DNA of 64,000 bases from Aegilops tauschii subsp. strangulata. Lineage: Eukaryota; Streptophyta; Magnoliopsida; Poales; Poaceae. A model generated the notes under the pieces. That model saw only the letters and a list, made by a program, of their open reading frames with translations. It had not been told where the DNA came from and did no database searches. The position numbers and the translations under genes are program-made. The stretch covers positions 255,349,135-255,413,134 of the forward strand of contig NC_053037.3 of the NCBI RefSeq assembly GCF_002575655.3. The letters are read 5' to 3'. Below are positions 22,785 to 35,262 of the stretch, piece by piece. Position 1 is the stretch's first letter. Every line of letters begins with the position of its first letter.

Positions 22785-25700
22785 CTAGAGTCAATAATCT
22801 ACCTTATGCTAATGCACTTCACACCTGTGGAACACCGGTGTAAATATGCTTCGCTTGTGGTATAGCCTGATGTCCAACGGATCTGACGACTTCAGTTCCG
22901 TGTGTATCTTTGTATGTCCTCGCGTTTTCACGTTTTCACAAAATTCATATTTTGTGTGGACTTGGCTTTGTATGTATGTGAATCACAGGTCGAACCTGGA
23001 TTCCTCAGACTGAGTTATGGAGCAACTACCTGCAGTAGTGTCCCATTGTCAAAAGCCATCTGGGAACTATACTAAGTTCATGAATGAACTATATGATTCA
23101 ACATCTTCTTTGTCGCTTCTAAAGCGTCAACATACTTAGCCCTTGTTATAGAATTCGCCACAGTAACTAGTTTGAACAAATTCCAACTAACTGTGCCACC
23201 ACATTGTGTGTTACACAAAACCCTTAACTTAAATCGAAAATCGCACGGTGAAAAGATGAAGACTATCGATGTAACATTTTACAACGAACTCTTCATGATC
23301 TCCGCTTGTAAGAAAACATATCATCAGTACTTACTCTAGTACTCAATGACATCTTTCACTGTTGTCCCACGATCAGTACTTTGATCACTTTAGTATCCAT
23401 ACTCGCAACACCTTGGGAGTATTGGACATATCTGGTTGTTTTACATACCATGGAATACATGATTAATCCAAACACAAAAGTGTGTGGAATCTGCATCATG
23501 TATTTTACTCATCAGTGTTTTGGGACACCGAGTCTTGCAAAAACTCCTTCCATGTGACTTTGGCAAGAATCACTCCTTGGCGTTTTAAATGCTAAAAGGT
23601 TTTAGCATCTTGTCAATATGTATTCATTGCTTAGCCCCATTAGGTAAATCTATCTCCATAGATCATCATGCCTAATATTGAGGCTATTTAGCCTAAGCAC
23701 TTCATCGAAAAACTATTTTCAAATGAAGTCCTAATTCGTGTCAAGAAATTTATTTCCAATTACCAATGTGCCAAGCACATAAGGTTTTTAGAAATATTAT
23801 TACGCTCCCACTTACTTTCTTGAATTACAAGCATCTTCGTTACCCATTGATGAAGTCAAAACCCCTTTGACCATTTCATCAAAACACGAAGATTCCAACT
23901 CCATTTTGCTCTCTTCTGTCCATTGCTGGAACTCTGAAGTTTGCATACCTACTAGCATCCTCTGGATCGACAAATTACTTTGGACTGTATCATATACAAG
24001 TCCTAGCTTTCATTTCCATCAGATGGAAATGCTTTTATCATCCATGTTTCATATCTCATGATTGAAATATGTAATAATTGCTAGTTCAACCCGAACCGAC
24101 TTTAAGCATCGCTACGATGAAAACAACCTCATCGTAGTCAACTCTTGAACTTGTTATTTCAACAAGTCGAGCTTTATGGATAAAACATTTTATCCGTATC
24201 AGTTTTAAGTTCCATAAATATTCGTTAGACTCTAAGTCTGCCGAAAGGTGTATCAAGGTTTTAATCTTGAATCACTTATATGGAAACTAACTCGGGTTGT
24301 ATTGGCATTTAGCCAATTCCGGAGTCAGGGCCCATCAACGCTTCCTTGTGTATCGTAGGTATAATGTTGTCTAACAACAATATCTCGTTTGCGCACCTGA
24401 GAGGTTTGCACGAGCCTTGCCTACGTGGTTCAGCTGCAAGTTCGACCGAAGTTCATACATTTTATTGTAGAGACTTCCGTATCAGTCGCAGTAGGAAACT
24501 CTGGAATTACTTCCAAGGTCTCTTTCCTTTGATCTGATGAAGATACTGTTTATCTTGTCGAGTTGCGCTATTCTCCCACTCACCTTTTAGAAAGAACCAT
24601 TCTCTTTTAAAGCATACCGTTCTTTGTGGCAAACCTATTTGCCTCGGTATAGTGAGGGAGGAATACCCAATGACTTGGGATAACCTACAAAGTAGCACTT
24701 GTCTGATTTGGAATAGGTTTGTAACCTTTTACACAAGCCCCATATTCCAAATGTTAAGAAAAGATACAACATGGTTGGGCGTACCATACCATGGCTTCAT
24801 TTCAACAGACCCGATGTAGCTCTTTTCAGTGTAAAAGCCGCAGTCTCTAAAGCATCACTTTAAAAGGGATAATGGCAAATTTATTTATGTCATCTTTGAC
24901 CTTACCATGGCATAAATGGTTTGATTACATCTCCACGGACTTTCCACTTGCAGTGGTGTTCCGGGAGGTGCAAGTTATGAAACCCCTTTCACAACTCATC
25001 AGACATTCGCTAAACATGTAACTCAAATATTCCTTTGTGCAATCAAATTGCAGAAGCATAATTTTCTTGTTACAATAACTTCTACTTTATTTTTGAGAAC
25101 CTTTTGAATGATTTCAAAAGATCCAGACTTACGTCTCATCAAGTAAATATCCACATATCTACTTGAGTCATTTCTGCAGATAAATAAATCCACCACTAAC
25201 AACACTTATCGAACTACACACATCAAATGTATGATCACTAATAAGTTTGTTGTTCGTTCCTTATGGCCTGTGAACGGTATTTTAGTCACTTCACTTTTCG
25301 GAGGAAAGTTGCAAGTGTCAGATGATTCAAAATCAAAAAGACTTCAAAATCCATCATAATGGAATTTTCCATGCGGGTTTCTCAAATGTGACCAAATGTA
25401 GTGCCACACTTGTGTGGTATTCTTTTAGTCTTGCGACATTTAGCGTCAGTGTCATGGATGTATCATATTACCCTCAATATTCATAACATACGTCCCATCG
25501 ATGATGGAAGTATGGCCCTTATGTTATTCATAATACTTAACAACAATTGTTGTTTTTATGAACAACTCTTTTGCAACAAACATTGTGCAATGGGCTAGAG
25601 TGTATGAAACTCTAAAATGAATTATGAAAGTAAACCCAGAGGTATTGTATTATTATCAATATTCATAACATACATCTCATTCATAATGAAAGTATGGCCC

Positions 25701-28021
25701 TTGTGTTATTCATAACATCGAACATAAAAAGTTCTCTTATGAACAACCTTCTTGCAAGATATCTTATGCAATGGGATAGAGTTTGTAAAACTCTAAATGA
25801 ATTATGAAAATAAATACAGATGGCAATACACCGATGGAAGGTATAGTAACATTTACTATGTTCCCTGTGTATACCTTAACCTCATTTCTGGCTAGTCTTT
25901 TTAGGCCACAGTAGCTCTTACAGTGATTCGCAATTGAATGCAATCGAGCGGGTATCTTTGTGATTAACTCACAATACCCAAGAATTAGTGATTAACATGT
26001 TTAACCAGAATTCCCAAGAACTATATCTTTGACCAGCCTACTATACAACAAAAACTTGTATGACATTCATACATGAGCTGGATATTCCAGTCATCTTTCT
26101 TTCTGCCTTTTTACTTCTAACAGTTTAACTTTTAGTATTTCTCCTACTCGCAAAAGAAGCACCCAACTTAAGAGTGGCGTTAGCCCCGGACTACCTAGGC
26201 GTGTAAGTCATACTAACACCCTTTGGACACTTCCTTTCTCTTTAAGTTGTTGTTTTATTCACCTTTCATTATATGATAGGCGTTCTTCTGGATCCCTTTC
26301 CCAACAGTCAAATGCATAGTAAACACTTTTACTAATACTTGCAAACAAACATTGCTTTGTTTGTATCTGAAAATAATTTTCAGTTCCATGAATATCATAT
26401 AACTATCCCAACTTTCGAAGTTTGGGTTTCATGGAAGCAAACATATTGCACTTGACTGAAACGGAATTATAGCTTTTGGATTGAAGGACGAGAGTCACAT
26501 GATCCATAGCTTTAGCGGGAGGATACGGAAAGCATGCGATAGGACAAAGTCCTTCTCGGCACTTTTGAGGACAATCCTCATATTACGTTACCAATCGTAA
26601 AGTTTTAACCAGATATTTAACAGTTATTCAATTTTAATAGGGAAGGTGGAAACGCGAGCCATTATTCTACAACTATTTTGCAAGAAACACTTAGACACTG
26701 TTCATAATTAATTGCACTGAGAATTAAACATGTTAATTCAACAGTGCGCTCCCACTCAAATCAATATCTCTCACAATTAATTTTGAGTGATACAAGATCC
26801 AGACTTCAATTCATCGCCATAGAATCATCATCTCATAACGGGAATTTTAATCGGTAGGCCAACTTGCCGATCACATCTCTATGTGACTCTTGCTCATCTT
26901 TCGATGCGTGTGTTCCGAGCTCAGGACGATCCTGCCATGAACGTCAAGACAACCAAGTGATCTTGCTGCGAGGTCTGACCTCACCCGCCTCACACTTCTC
27001 TAATCGTTCGTACCCATGCATCCATGGCGCACCCCGAAAAGATAGGTGCCGTGACGGTGCTACACTTGGGAGAACACTAACTACTTGATATTTTAAGTGA
27101 GAGATCACCCTAATAAAAGCGACTACCGCGCAATCAAGAAGGGTGCATCATAAGGGATAAACATCTCAGGCAATTCATAATAGCATGATATGGTATAGCC
27201 CTTTCTGACGGAGAAGTATTTCATTTCTTCGTCTTCGGCATTCGCGTCGGTGGTCACCTTCACGAAGATTGCCACCACCTTGTCGATGCACCAGATAATA
27301 TTGCTATCTCTATAGCTAATAAAATAATGCATTACAACAAGGTTGACACACAGGTCATTAAAATGCAATCATATGGCTCCAGCCATCATGCCGAATCATG
27401 ACACGTAGGTCATGTTAATCAAATTACATCATATAGTCATCTCATACATAATCGAATTAGTATGAGCACTGCTATACCACATCACATGCACATCCTGCAA
27501 AACCAAGTTAGACGCCTCTAATAGGTTTATGCAAAATTTTATTTTACGTGGCTTCTAAGGTTTTGACTTAAACCGCAGCTACCAACGTTTTATCATCAAG
27601 TATGATTATTCAGGTTGCTAGATTAACATCTCGGGGTGTATGAAACACGGGATAATTAAATCTCGAGCCCCATACTAAACTTCGTCATACGCATGACCCC
27701 CGTGCAGATCATATCTGCAATGCCCTTTCATCTGCGAATTTCATCTTTCTTTTGACTACGGCAGAACCCAAAGAACTGATAGCACTTCCATGATCAATCA
27801 GGATCACGGATTGCCAGAACTTTGTCAAATTCCACCATGCTGTCTCGAGATTGAGCAAACGCAAATTCTAGGGAAGCAACAAGAACCTCGGGTAACAGAT
27901 TTCATCTGTCACCCGCATAAATAATTTTCAGCAATAGATCTCATCTACTACCTAATTATATTATGCAATACCCATACATCTCCATGTATTCTAGATCGAA
28001 ACCTGCATCTACGCATAGCAC

Positions 28022-28036
28022 GGCTCTTGATGCCAC
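28022..28036 (-). other. Primer binding site of C1 (tRNA-Met-like)
   Basis: Minus-strand GTGGCATCAAGAGCC directly after the 5' LTR; resembles the copia initiator-Met site TGGTATCAGAGCC with two or three changes. Confidence 0.65.
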
Positions 28037-30209
28037 TGTAGGGGAACGCAGCAGAAAACAAAAAATTTCCGACCTACGCACCAGCCCAGGACCACTATGG
28101 AGACTGCATACATGGTTTGATCTTTTTTTGTTACCGACTCGTAGCGCAGCGGGAAGTAGAGTCGATGACGATCGGCGGTGCAGATCCCCGCAGCTAGGAT
28201 TTACAACCTCCCAACCGCGAGGATGTGTACCCTCATCTGCTCCTCAGACAGCCCTCCGGGAGGCGGTCGAACAGCCCCCCCGGACGGTGTCGCGGACAGC
28301 CCTTCGGGAGGACCTTCGAAACTCGAACGGTCACTCGGACAGCCCTTCGGGAGGACCTTCGAAACTCGGACGGTCACACGGACAGCCCTTCGGGAGGCAC
28401 TCACGAACTAAGACCGAAACTACGATCTCTCTACAGAGTTGCACACATACGGTGTCATCTATCCAGCAGGGCTTCGCCGTCCAGAACTAGTTCCTGCCGG
28501 AACCCAGACAGCCTTACGGCTCTACGAAACTCTTTTCGTGGGAGGGAGAGAAGAAGCCAGATAATGCATGGCATGTGTATGAGAGCAAGGGGATGGATGT
28601 GGAGGGCTGCCCCTCCACCTCTATTTATAGGAAATCCCAAGGGGGTAGGGTAGTTTCACAAAAAACCCAAAATGCACATGAATGAAGTCCTTCCACAAGG
28701 ACCTAGGAGTGAAACCAAGGAACAAGAGGGTCCCCAAGGGGGGATACCTCATGTGGCCGGCCACACCCCCATGAGGGGCCCAAAAAATGGCTCCTATCCA
28801 TCCATGTCATCCCCAAGATCTTTTGGAGCAAAGCCCCAAAAGGTGGCTTTCCATAAAGCAACCATAAAGCTGATTTTCACTATTCACGACGACATTTTTC
28901 AGCGTCTGATCGAACTGAAAATATTTATGTGGGCTAAGAACATTTCCAGTACCCACTAAAATGATTTTCAACGCGTTCCGAAACAATTCCGGTTTTAGTG
29001 ATTTTCATCTGCGAAACGCATCTGAAGTGGCTCCGGCAGCTCGGGAACATTTCCGGTTTTTATCTCAGAAAATTCCAAAAAGCTTCCAGAATGATTCTGG
29101 CATCCTCCAAGAATTATCAGGCATGTGCCGAAACCAATTTGACTTAATGGTGTATCCCGAAACAACTTTTCGGTATCATCGAAACTTATCCGATGACCTC
29201 TCTCTGCGGTACGATTCCGCTGTCCGAAACTTTTCGGTGTCCGAAACTTTTTCGGTGATTTTCTCTCAGACTCCCTGTCTAGTATTCAGCAGATAGATGA
29301 CCCTTAAGCGTGTGACCCTATAGGTTCGGTGAAGTATAGACATGACCCGGAACCCCTTCCGATCAATGATCAACATCGGAGCCGTGGACACCCATATTGA
29401 CCCCTATACCCACACGAATAAATATTCGAGTGAACCTCCAGTTGCCGTGTGCTATTCCTGTTGCTTCGCGATATGTTACAAATACCCGAGGTGAGACATG
29501 TTGGCATTCCTGTGGATCAACAACTTGTCCACTATGCTAGTTACCTCGTTACCGGTATTGTTCTCTTTTCTCGTTATCGTGTTCCGGCATCCCCGTGATC
29601 AAATCACAAAGTGTCTGGCCAGACGATGATGGATACCGTAACACCGAGAGGGCCCAGAGATATCTCTCCATCGTCGGAGGAGCAAATCCCAATCTTGAGC
29701 TATCAAGTTACTTGACACACTTTTCCATGAACCCGTAAGCCGCCGTAATAGCCACCCATTTACGGATGACGTTTAACAAACCCCAAAGTTCATGAAGCAA
29801 GCATGAAGAAACTCGATACTCTCATGGTCTAAGGAATCATGCAAACGTTAACCATCTCTGTGTTATGTACCAATAAACTTGTGACGAATGAATCTCATAG
29901 CATAACATCAATCCGGGTCGATTCAACACAAATGTTCTCTTAACATTGTGCCCTCAAAGTTGCTGGCATAGACATGCCCATGACCAGGAAAACAGAATCA
30001 TCATGCAACACTTGAGCTAGTCTTAGAGGCCAGACTAGGAATACTTTTTACCGTTTATTATTCCACACGTGCATTTGAGTCTTCCTCCGAGCCTCGTGGA
30101 TATTGCAGACTCGAGAATCATTGCAGTTATAGCATGGAACATAAACATAATTATGAACTCGGAGATAAATAATATCATTTATTATTGCCTCTAGGGCATA
30201 TCTCCTACA
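28037..30209 (-). repeat. 5' LTR of C1 (2173 bp)
   Basis: Nearly identical partner of 20597-22770. Differences seen by eye: T/C in the T-run near 28129, T/C near 28291, T/C near 28557, C/G near 29043, one-base length change in an A-run near 29080, and T/C near 29906. Confidence 0.93.
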
Positions 30210-30214
30210 GTCTG

Positions 30215-32426
30215 GGACCCCTTCAGATAACTGGGCGTCGCCGGAGCGACCATGTTCACTTCTCTGTTGATGACTTTCAGTCGACTCTTGCTCTCAACAT
30301 CAGCAAAAATCATCAGAGTGGAATTGACATGGGGGTAACCATCATCGTCCTCTTCCTTATCCTCAACTTTGTCCGATTCTTTCTCCTTTTCTTTGGGTTG
30401 TTTCTCTCAGAACTGCTGGATTAGGAGCCGACATTGTCGAGTGGTATGTTTCGGGTAAATGAGATTACCCTCCTCATCTTTTTTGATGTGAATGTGGCAT
30501 GGTAAATCCAACACGTCATTTCCATCTTGATATTTTACTTTCCTGGGGTTCCATGGCCCTTTGGGCTTCCCCTTGAACTTTCCTTGAGTCACAGCTAAGG
30601 TTTCTCCAGGAGCAGCTGGCTCGGCTTTGCGCTTCTGCTTCCGACTGGAGTTCCCTCCCCCGGTTTCGTGCGCGACTGCTTTGTGCTTACCACTCCAGAG
30701 CCGATCCTCCTCTTCACCATTAGCATACTTGGTGGCAATTTCCATCATTCGACTCAGAGACATATCTCCGGTCCGACCGAACTTCAGATTCAATTCTCGA
30801 TACTTGACGCCTTCCTTGAAGGCACAAACTGCTTGGTGATTAGACACATTTTCCACCGTGTGGTGCAACGTGATCCACCTCTGGATATAATCTCTCAAAG
30901 TTTCATTCGACTTCTACACACAAGACTGTAGCTCAGTTAGCCCCGCTGGTCGTTTGCATGTACCCTCAAATGTTCTGACAAACACCCGGGCAAGCTCTTC
31001 CCAGCTGTAAATACTGCCAGGCGCTAACTGATTCAACCACGCTCTGGCCGAACCCTCTAACATCAGAGGCAGGTGCTTCATGGCCACTTCGTCATTTGCC
31101 ACCACCAATCTGCACAGCCACTCGGTAGTCCTCAAGCCAAGTGTCAGGCTTGGACTCACCAGTGAATTTGCTGACTCCAGTCGCCAACCTGAAGTTGGGA
31201 GGAATCACTGCTGCTCTGATGGCTCTGCTGAAACACTCGGGACCTGAAACATGCACCCTGCTGCCGGTCGGGTAATCTCTATCATGGCCATCTCTGTGTG
31301 CTTTGTTCCTGTCAACCAAACCTTGAACGAGAATGGATCTCGCGTCAAAGCCTGGCTCCCGGGGGTCGACTGGAATCCTTCGCCCACCACTTTGAGGGCG
31401 CCTGTCATCGTGTTGCCGAGGCGCGTATGACCCACTCCTTGGGGGAGGCATGGACACTCGACGACGATCATCGTGGTCGAGTCGGTGATCATACTACTCA
31501 CGGTTTCTGTACTGATCTCGTCGGTCTCCACGTCCCTCACGCCTCGGGGGCGATCTTGGACTGTGAGCCGACTGGACTGTGTCTGCTACCACGGATCTGC
31601 CATGGGTCCTATTCCGCGACTGAGATACTGCTGTGTTTTGTTCCCCTGCTGCCCGGAGTAAAGCCCTGATCTGCATCAAACCTCTGCCAGCTTCTGACTG
31701 GGAGGGCTGAATCGACTCTGCTATTCGGGCTGCAGCTGTGAGATTCTGAATCGGAGTTCGGTATACCTGAGTTGGAGGCGGAAAAAGTTGTCGTCGACTG
31801 GACTCAGGAATCCGCTGCCGAGCACGCTCGTCGAGTGCGTGCTGGAGATTCTCCAGTCGAGTGCGCTCAGCCAAGTTGGCCAGGCGCACCTCCTCCAAGG
31901 CCCGGGCCTCGGGGGTTTCTCCAACGATAGGAGTGTGAAGTGCATCCATGTTGCGGCGGTGAAGCTCTTCCCTCTGCTGCGAAGAGAGGGGCTCGGGGCG
32001 GTACTCCTCGTGGGCACGCGACGGATCGCCTCCGCCGTCGCCACCATCCTCGCGGGGGAAGCCAGGAGGACTGCGAGGTCCGTTGACCATCAGGACTTCC
32101 GCCGTGGGGTCACTGCTGTCGCACTCGGACGCAGTCTCAACGGAGCCAGCCGACAGGTCAAACAGGCCGTAGAGAGTTTCGTCGGGCTCGATTGCCGCGA
32201 CTTGGGGGGTGGCCGATTGGCGAGCCACCGCGTGCCTCACCCACCGCTGGAGCCTCGACCGACCGGAACGCTTGTGCCGGCGGGCAGCAGGGGTGAAGAC
32301 GCCACCGGAGCCGACCGATACTGAGTCGACGGCTGCCGCAGGAGGACGCCACGGACGCACACGCGAAAGTGCGTTGCCCCGCGGACGAGGAGCGCCTCGA
32401 TGTCGAGTGGAGCTTCTTGGAGCCAA
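30215..32426 (-). pseudogene. T1 gag, decayed
   Basis: Minus-strand gag of T1. The N-terminal part (32426-31497) is basic then acidic, with a helix-rich block EELHRRNMDALHTPIVGE and LEEVRLANLAERTRLENLQH, typical of Tat gag. The middle (31457-31092) has PPNFRLATGVSKFTGESKP; after a frameshift near 31110 the capsid-like region continues with MKHLPLMLEGSARAWLNQL and IYSWEELARVFVRTFEGT (31087-30950). The C-terminal part (30898-30410) has a basic segment and a cysteine/histidine motif (LPCHIH…H…C). A second frame change lies near 31490 and a stop near 30905. The last codons (30400-30215) run in the protease frame and continue beyond C1. Confidence 0.82.
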
Positions 32427-32559
32427 GTGGAGTCGTCGGTGACGAACACGAGCGCGCCGAAACGGATCTCGCGGCCCTCGGCCAATCCTCCGCCTGAAAC
32501 CATGCTGATGGGGATCGGAAAAATCGCAACTTCTCCAACAAGTCGCTAAGACACCTGCC

Positions 32560-32577
32560 CCACGATGGGCGCCAACT
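32560..32577 (-). other. Primer binding site of T1
   Basis: Minus-strand GTTGGCGCCCATCGTGGG at the edge of the 5' LTR. TGGCGCC cores are common in Triticeae gypsy primer sites; I cannot assign the tRNA with certainty. Confidence 0.7.
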
Positions 32578-33154
32578 GTCGTGGTTCTAAGTCTGACAGT
32601 AGAATGGGGGGTAGGGATGTAGAGGCAAGATCTTAGCTATGGAGAAGCTGTACACACGAGTTTTACAAGTTCAGGCCCTTCTCGGAGGAAGTAACAGCCC
32701 TACGTCTCGAAGCCCGGAGGCGGTCGACTGGATTATATGCGTGTGTGTGTTACAGGGGGTGCGAACCCTTGTCTCAGAGGTGGGGGTGGCTTATATAGAG
32801 TGCGCCAGGACCCCAGCTCCCCTCCGTTACACAGGATTCAATGTTCATAAAGCGAGAGCGTTACAGGTAACGTCAATAATAAAGTGCTATAAATGATCAT
32901 TAAGTCTATGAGTAAACGCCCGACCGTTGCTGCGCGGAGTGGCTTTAGGTCTTCTGCACGTCGAGTGGTTGAGTGGTCGAGTGACCTAAATAAGGAGGGA
33001 TCTCCTAGTGAATGGTAGGTCGAGTGGATTGCACTCGACACCTTTGTTGAACCCTCTCTATTTGCTCTTGAACTTCTTTGCTTCTAAGACAAGGACCTTG
33101 GGTAGGACGTATAGGTCAAGCCCATTACTCTACCCCAGGTCTATGTCCTCATCA
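32578..33154 (-). repeat. 5' LTR of T1 (577 bp)
   Basis: Plus-strand ends TGTCGTGGTTC...GTCCTCATCA; followed by target copy GGTAC (33155-33159). Differs from 10030-10610 by about 20 substitutions and a few short indels (for example a GT-repeat length change near 32745). Confidence 0.93.
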
Positions 33155-34348
33155 GGTACCGCTGCAACTGGGCATCTTGACGAGGCCGTAGGCTTAGTGG
33201 GTCATGGCCATGAACTTGGAGAGCGCCGGGTAGCCCAAGATGGCGTTGTAGGGTAGGCCGATGTGAGCCACATCAAAGACGATAACTCCGTACGATAGTT
33301 CTTGCGGTTGCCGAAGGTGACGGGAAGGCGCACCTACCCCAGGGGGATAGTAGAGCCGTTGGTGACGCCCAAGAAGGGCCTGGTGGGCATCAGGTGCTCG
33401 TAGGGCACTTGTAGCGTCTAAAAGGTCTCCATAGATAGTACATTGAGGCCCGCACCACTGTCGATGAGCGTCATGGTGACGGCCACGTTGCTGATGGTAG
33501 GCATACACAATAGGAGAACGGTATCCATGGCCTTTGTGGACTTGGGGTGGTCGCTAGCGTCAAAGGCGATGGGGAAATCAGACCACTTGAGGCGGTTGGC
33601 AGACTCGAGCACCACGAGGGCCACATTCACCTCCCGAGAGAACTGCTTGAAGTGGCGATTGGACGGAGGGGCCTGGGCCCCGCCAAGGATGCAAGCCACA
33701 CTGCGGGGCTCTTGGTAGCCCCCAGCGTTCTCAGCAGGAGGCAAGTCATTGGCACGTGGCATGGCAGCGTTGGCTTGAGTGCGGCCTACCACGGCTGGTT
33801 CTGCCCGCCCTGACAGTTGTTGTCGCCGGTACCGTTGTTGTTGTTGTTATTGTCGCCCCAGCGAGCACCTCCGCTGCTGTCACCACGGCCCTTCCCGCGC
33901 TCCTTGCGACTGCCGCGGCACTCGGTGTGGCCCTCATGAAGCAGCTTGAGCTCATGACAGTCTTCAGTGTATGGGAGTTCACGCTGTGGTAGGCGCAGAA
34001 AGGACGGTCGTCCTTCATGTCCTCGCCGCGGTCGCAGCCGTTCTTGTAGTCCGGCTCCGCCACGAGCACGGCAGAGCCCTTGCGCTTGGCGTCCTTGCCC
34101 TTGGCCTACGTCGTGCTAGGCTCATCATCAGGGTTGTTGTGGAGGAATAGGCGCCCTTCTCCGACCTTGGCGCAATGGTTGGCGAGGACGAACAGCTCTG
34201 CCGCGGAGTCGAGCTCGTCCCTGACGAAGAGCTTCTCGCACATCTTCACATCTGTGACGCCGTTGGTGAAGGCGGAGACGATCGTGGTGTGGGAAGCCTT
34301 CGGGATCCTTTTGCGCATCTAGTTGAAGCATTGGATGAACTTGCAGAG
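33155..34348 (-). mobile_element. H1 segment 2: gag C-terminus and protease
   Basis: Middle piece of H1 between T1 (target copy GGTAC at 33155-33159) and CRW-B (target copy CAGAG at 34344-34348). The gag frame continues without loss at 42073 on the other side of CRW-B, and protease continues at 10024 on the other side of T1. Confidence 0.85.
33160..34348 (-). pseudogene. H1 gag C-terminal half and aspartic protease
   Basis: Minus-strand. Gag part (34348-33800): reads KFIQCFNQ, an in-frame TAG near 34320, then MRKRIPKASHTTIVSAFTNG, VRDELDSAAELFVLANHCAKVGEG, and a Cys/His region FCAYHSVNSHTLKT (about 33998-33957) after which the frame shifts. The protease part (33792-33418) has NVALVVLESANRLKWSDFPI, FDASDHPKS and the catalytic-type motif TLIDSGAGLNVLS (about 33455). 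It continues in another frame with LPVTFGNRKNYRTE and HIGLPYNAILGYPALSKFMA (to about 33200). Frameshifts and stops make it a pseudogene. Confidence 0.82.
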
Positions 34349-35260
34349 TGATGAGGACATCAATACCATTGTACACCCACAACCCCTGCTACTATACATA
34401 CTGGACCAATTACTAGAGCTCGCGCATGCCAATTAAATTACTAGGTACTTTCGTTTCTTGGTAATGATTCTAATGTTCATGAGCATATGATGCTGCCTAA
34501 ATTGGATACATTTGTTTTGCTTACAAATGAAGGGCCTAGCTTTGAGAAGGATGAACATTGGAGCAAGAACAAGCATGGAGATGATGGCATGCGCATGGGG
34601 AACAAGAACGGAGTTACAAGTGATGATTTCAGGACTTTGAAGCCACCATAATGAGTGCATGAAGCCTTGGACGAAATATAAAGATGCGACTTCATAAATT
34701 TCGTCCAGAGGCTATTCTAGGTGCTGCGTCACCTTATTATTGGGCCAGGCCCATGTAATTTCGAAATACTTGAATATAGGCTGTTTTTAGAGTCCGTATG
34801 TGTGGGGAAATAAGAGTTAGGGTTGGTTTCGGACCCTTCCTCCAAGGGCCACGAAACCCCCCTCTTCCTCCATATATATAGTCCTTAGGGAATCGTTTAG
34901 ACTTTGGGTTTTGTTTAGATTAAAAGTTCGCCATAGCTGCAACTTCGCGTACTTCGTTTGTGTTCAACGACCAGACCAAGACATCTCAGAACCCCACTTC
35001 ATCAATAAAGCTTTCCTCTTTTATTCGCGATATCCAGATTGCAATCTTAGTTTCTTGCTTGTTCTTCGTTTGCTTGCAGGAAATAGACCCTCGTCGTCAG
35101 GTTGATCGTGCTCCGACGTGGTCAATAACCTCGCGGAGTTGATTTAGTGATTGCTAAGGCGCGACATCCTCGCACGTTCGTAGTCGGATCGTCAAAGTCT
35201 ACTCCACCCAAAACGATAGCCACCATCTCATCGAAACACAGGATACCTATGCCTCTATCA
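34349..35260 (+). repeat. 5' LTR of CRW-B (912 bp)
   Basis: TGATGAGGACATC...GCCTCTATCA. Contains CCATATATATAGTCC (TATA-like, about 34873) and CAATAAAGC (about 35003). Followed by AG and the primer site TGGTATCAGATTTCCAGG (35263-35280). Confidence 0.93.
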
Positions 35261-35262
35261 AG

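Larger units (their letters stand above)
22771..28036 (-). other. C1 interior: decayed copia pol remnants and non-coding leader
   Basis: AT-rich interior. Read on the minus strand, the stretch near 23210-23040 still resembles the copia RNase H end (…AAGTATGTTGACGC…, then a piece equivalent to the family's EATK and DELG region) but is full of stops. Nothing in 23200-27900 gives a continuous protein; the longest frames (e.g. 27368-27123 minus) match no family I know. The right end (about 27400-28021) would be the untranslated leader. I see no gene. Confidence 0.6.
20597..30209 (-). mobile_element. C1: copia-like LTR retrotransposon without coding capacity
   Basis: Element with 2.17-kb LTRs (20597-22770 and 28037-30209) and target duplicate GTCTG (20592-20596 and 30210-30214). 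It is inserted into T1's gag-protease frame, which resumes exactly when the element and one target copy are left out. Minus orientation is shown by LTR start TGTAGGAGATATGCCC on the minus strand (near that of Triticeae copia families such as Angela/WIS), a tRNA-Met-like primer site by the right LTR, and a purine-rich tract by the left LTR. LTRs differ by about five substitutions and one indel. The 5.3-kb interior has no ORF longer than ~80 codons that resembles a retrotransposon protein. Confidence 0.9.
10030..33154 (-). mobile_element. T1: Tat-lineage gypsy retrotransposon with antisense gene (23.1 kb incl. nested C1)
   Basis: Complete but decayed minus-strand element bounded by LTRs 10030-10610 and 32578-33154 and the target duplicate GGTAC (10025-10029 and 33155-33159). 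Without the nested element C1 (20597-30209 plus one target copy) it is about 13.5 kb. Order on the minus strand: LTR, primer site, gag, protease, RT, RNase H, integrase, tandem-repeat arrays, antisense gene (plus strand), purine-rich tract, LTR. This order (integrase, repeats, antisense ORF, 3' LTR) is characteristic of the Tat lineage. The two LTRs differ at roughly 20 sites by eye, so T1 is much older than C1 or CRW-C. Confidence 0.92.

Noticed and set aside
22771..28036. Possible host gene in the AT-rich 5.3-kb stretch
   Set aside because: It is bounded by primer site and purine tract of C1, and only decayed copia text is recognisable.
33756..33992. Val/Ala-rich membrane-like ORF at 33756-33992 (plus)
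   Set aside because: Antisense to the H1 gag-protease region; hydrophobic character comes from reading (GTT/GTC) repeats opposite Asn/Asp codons.
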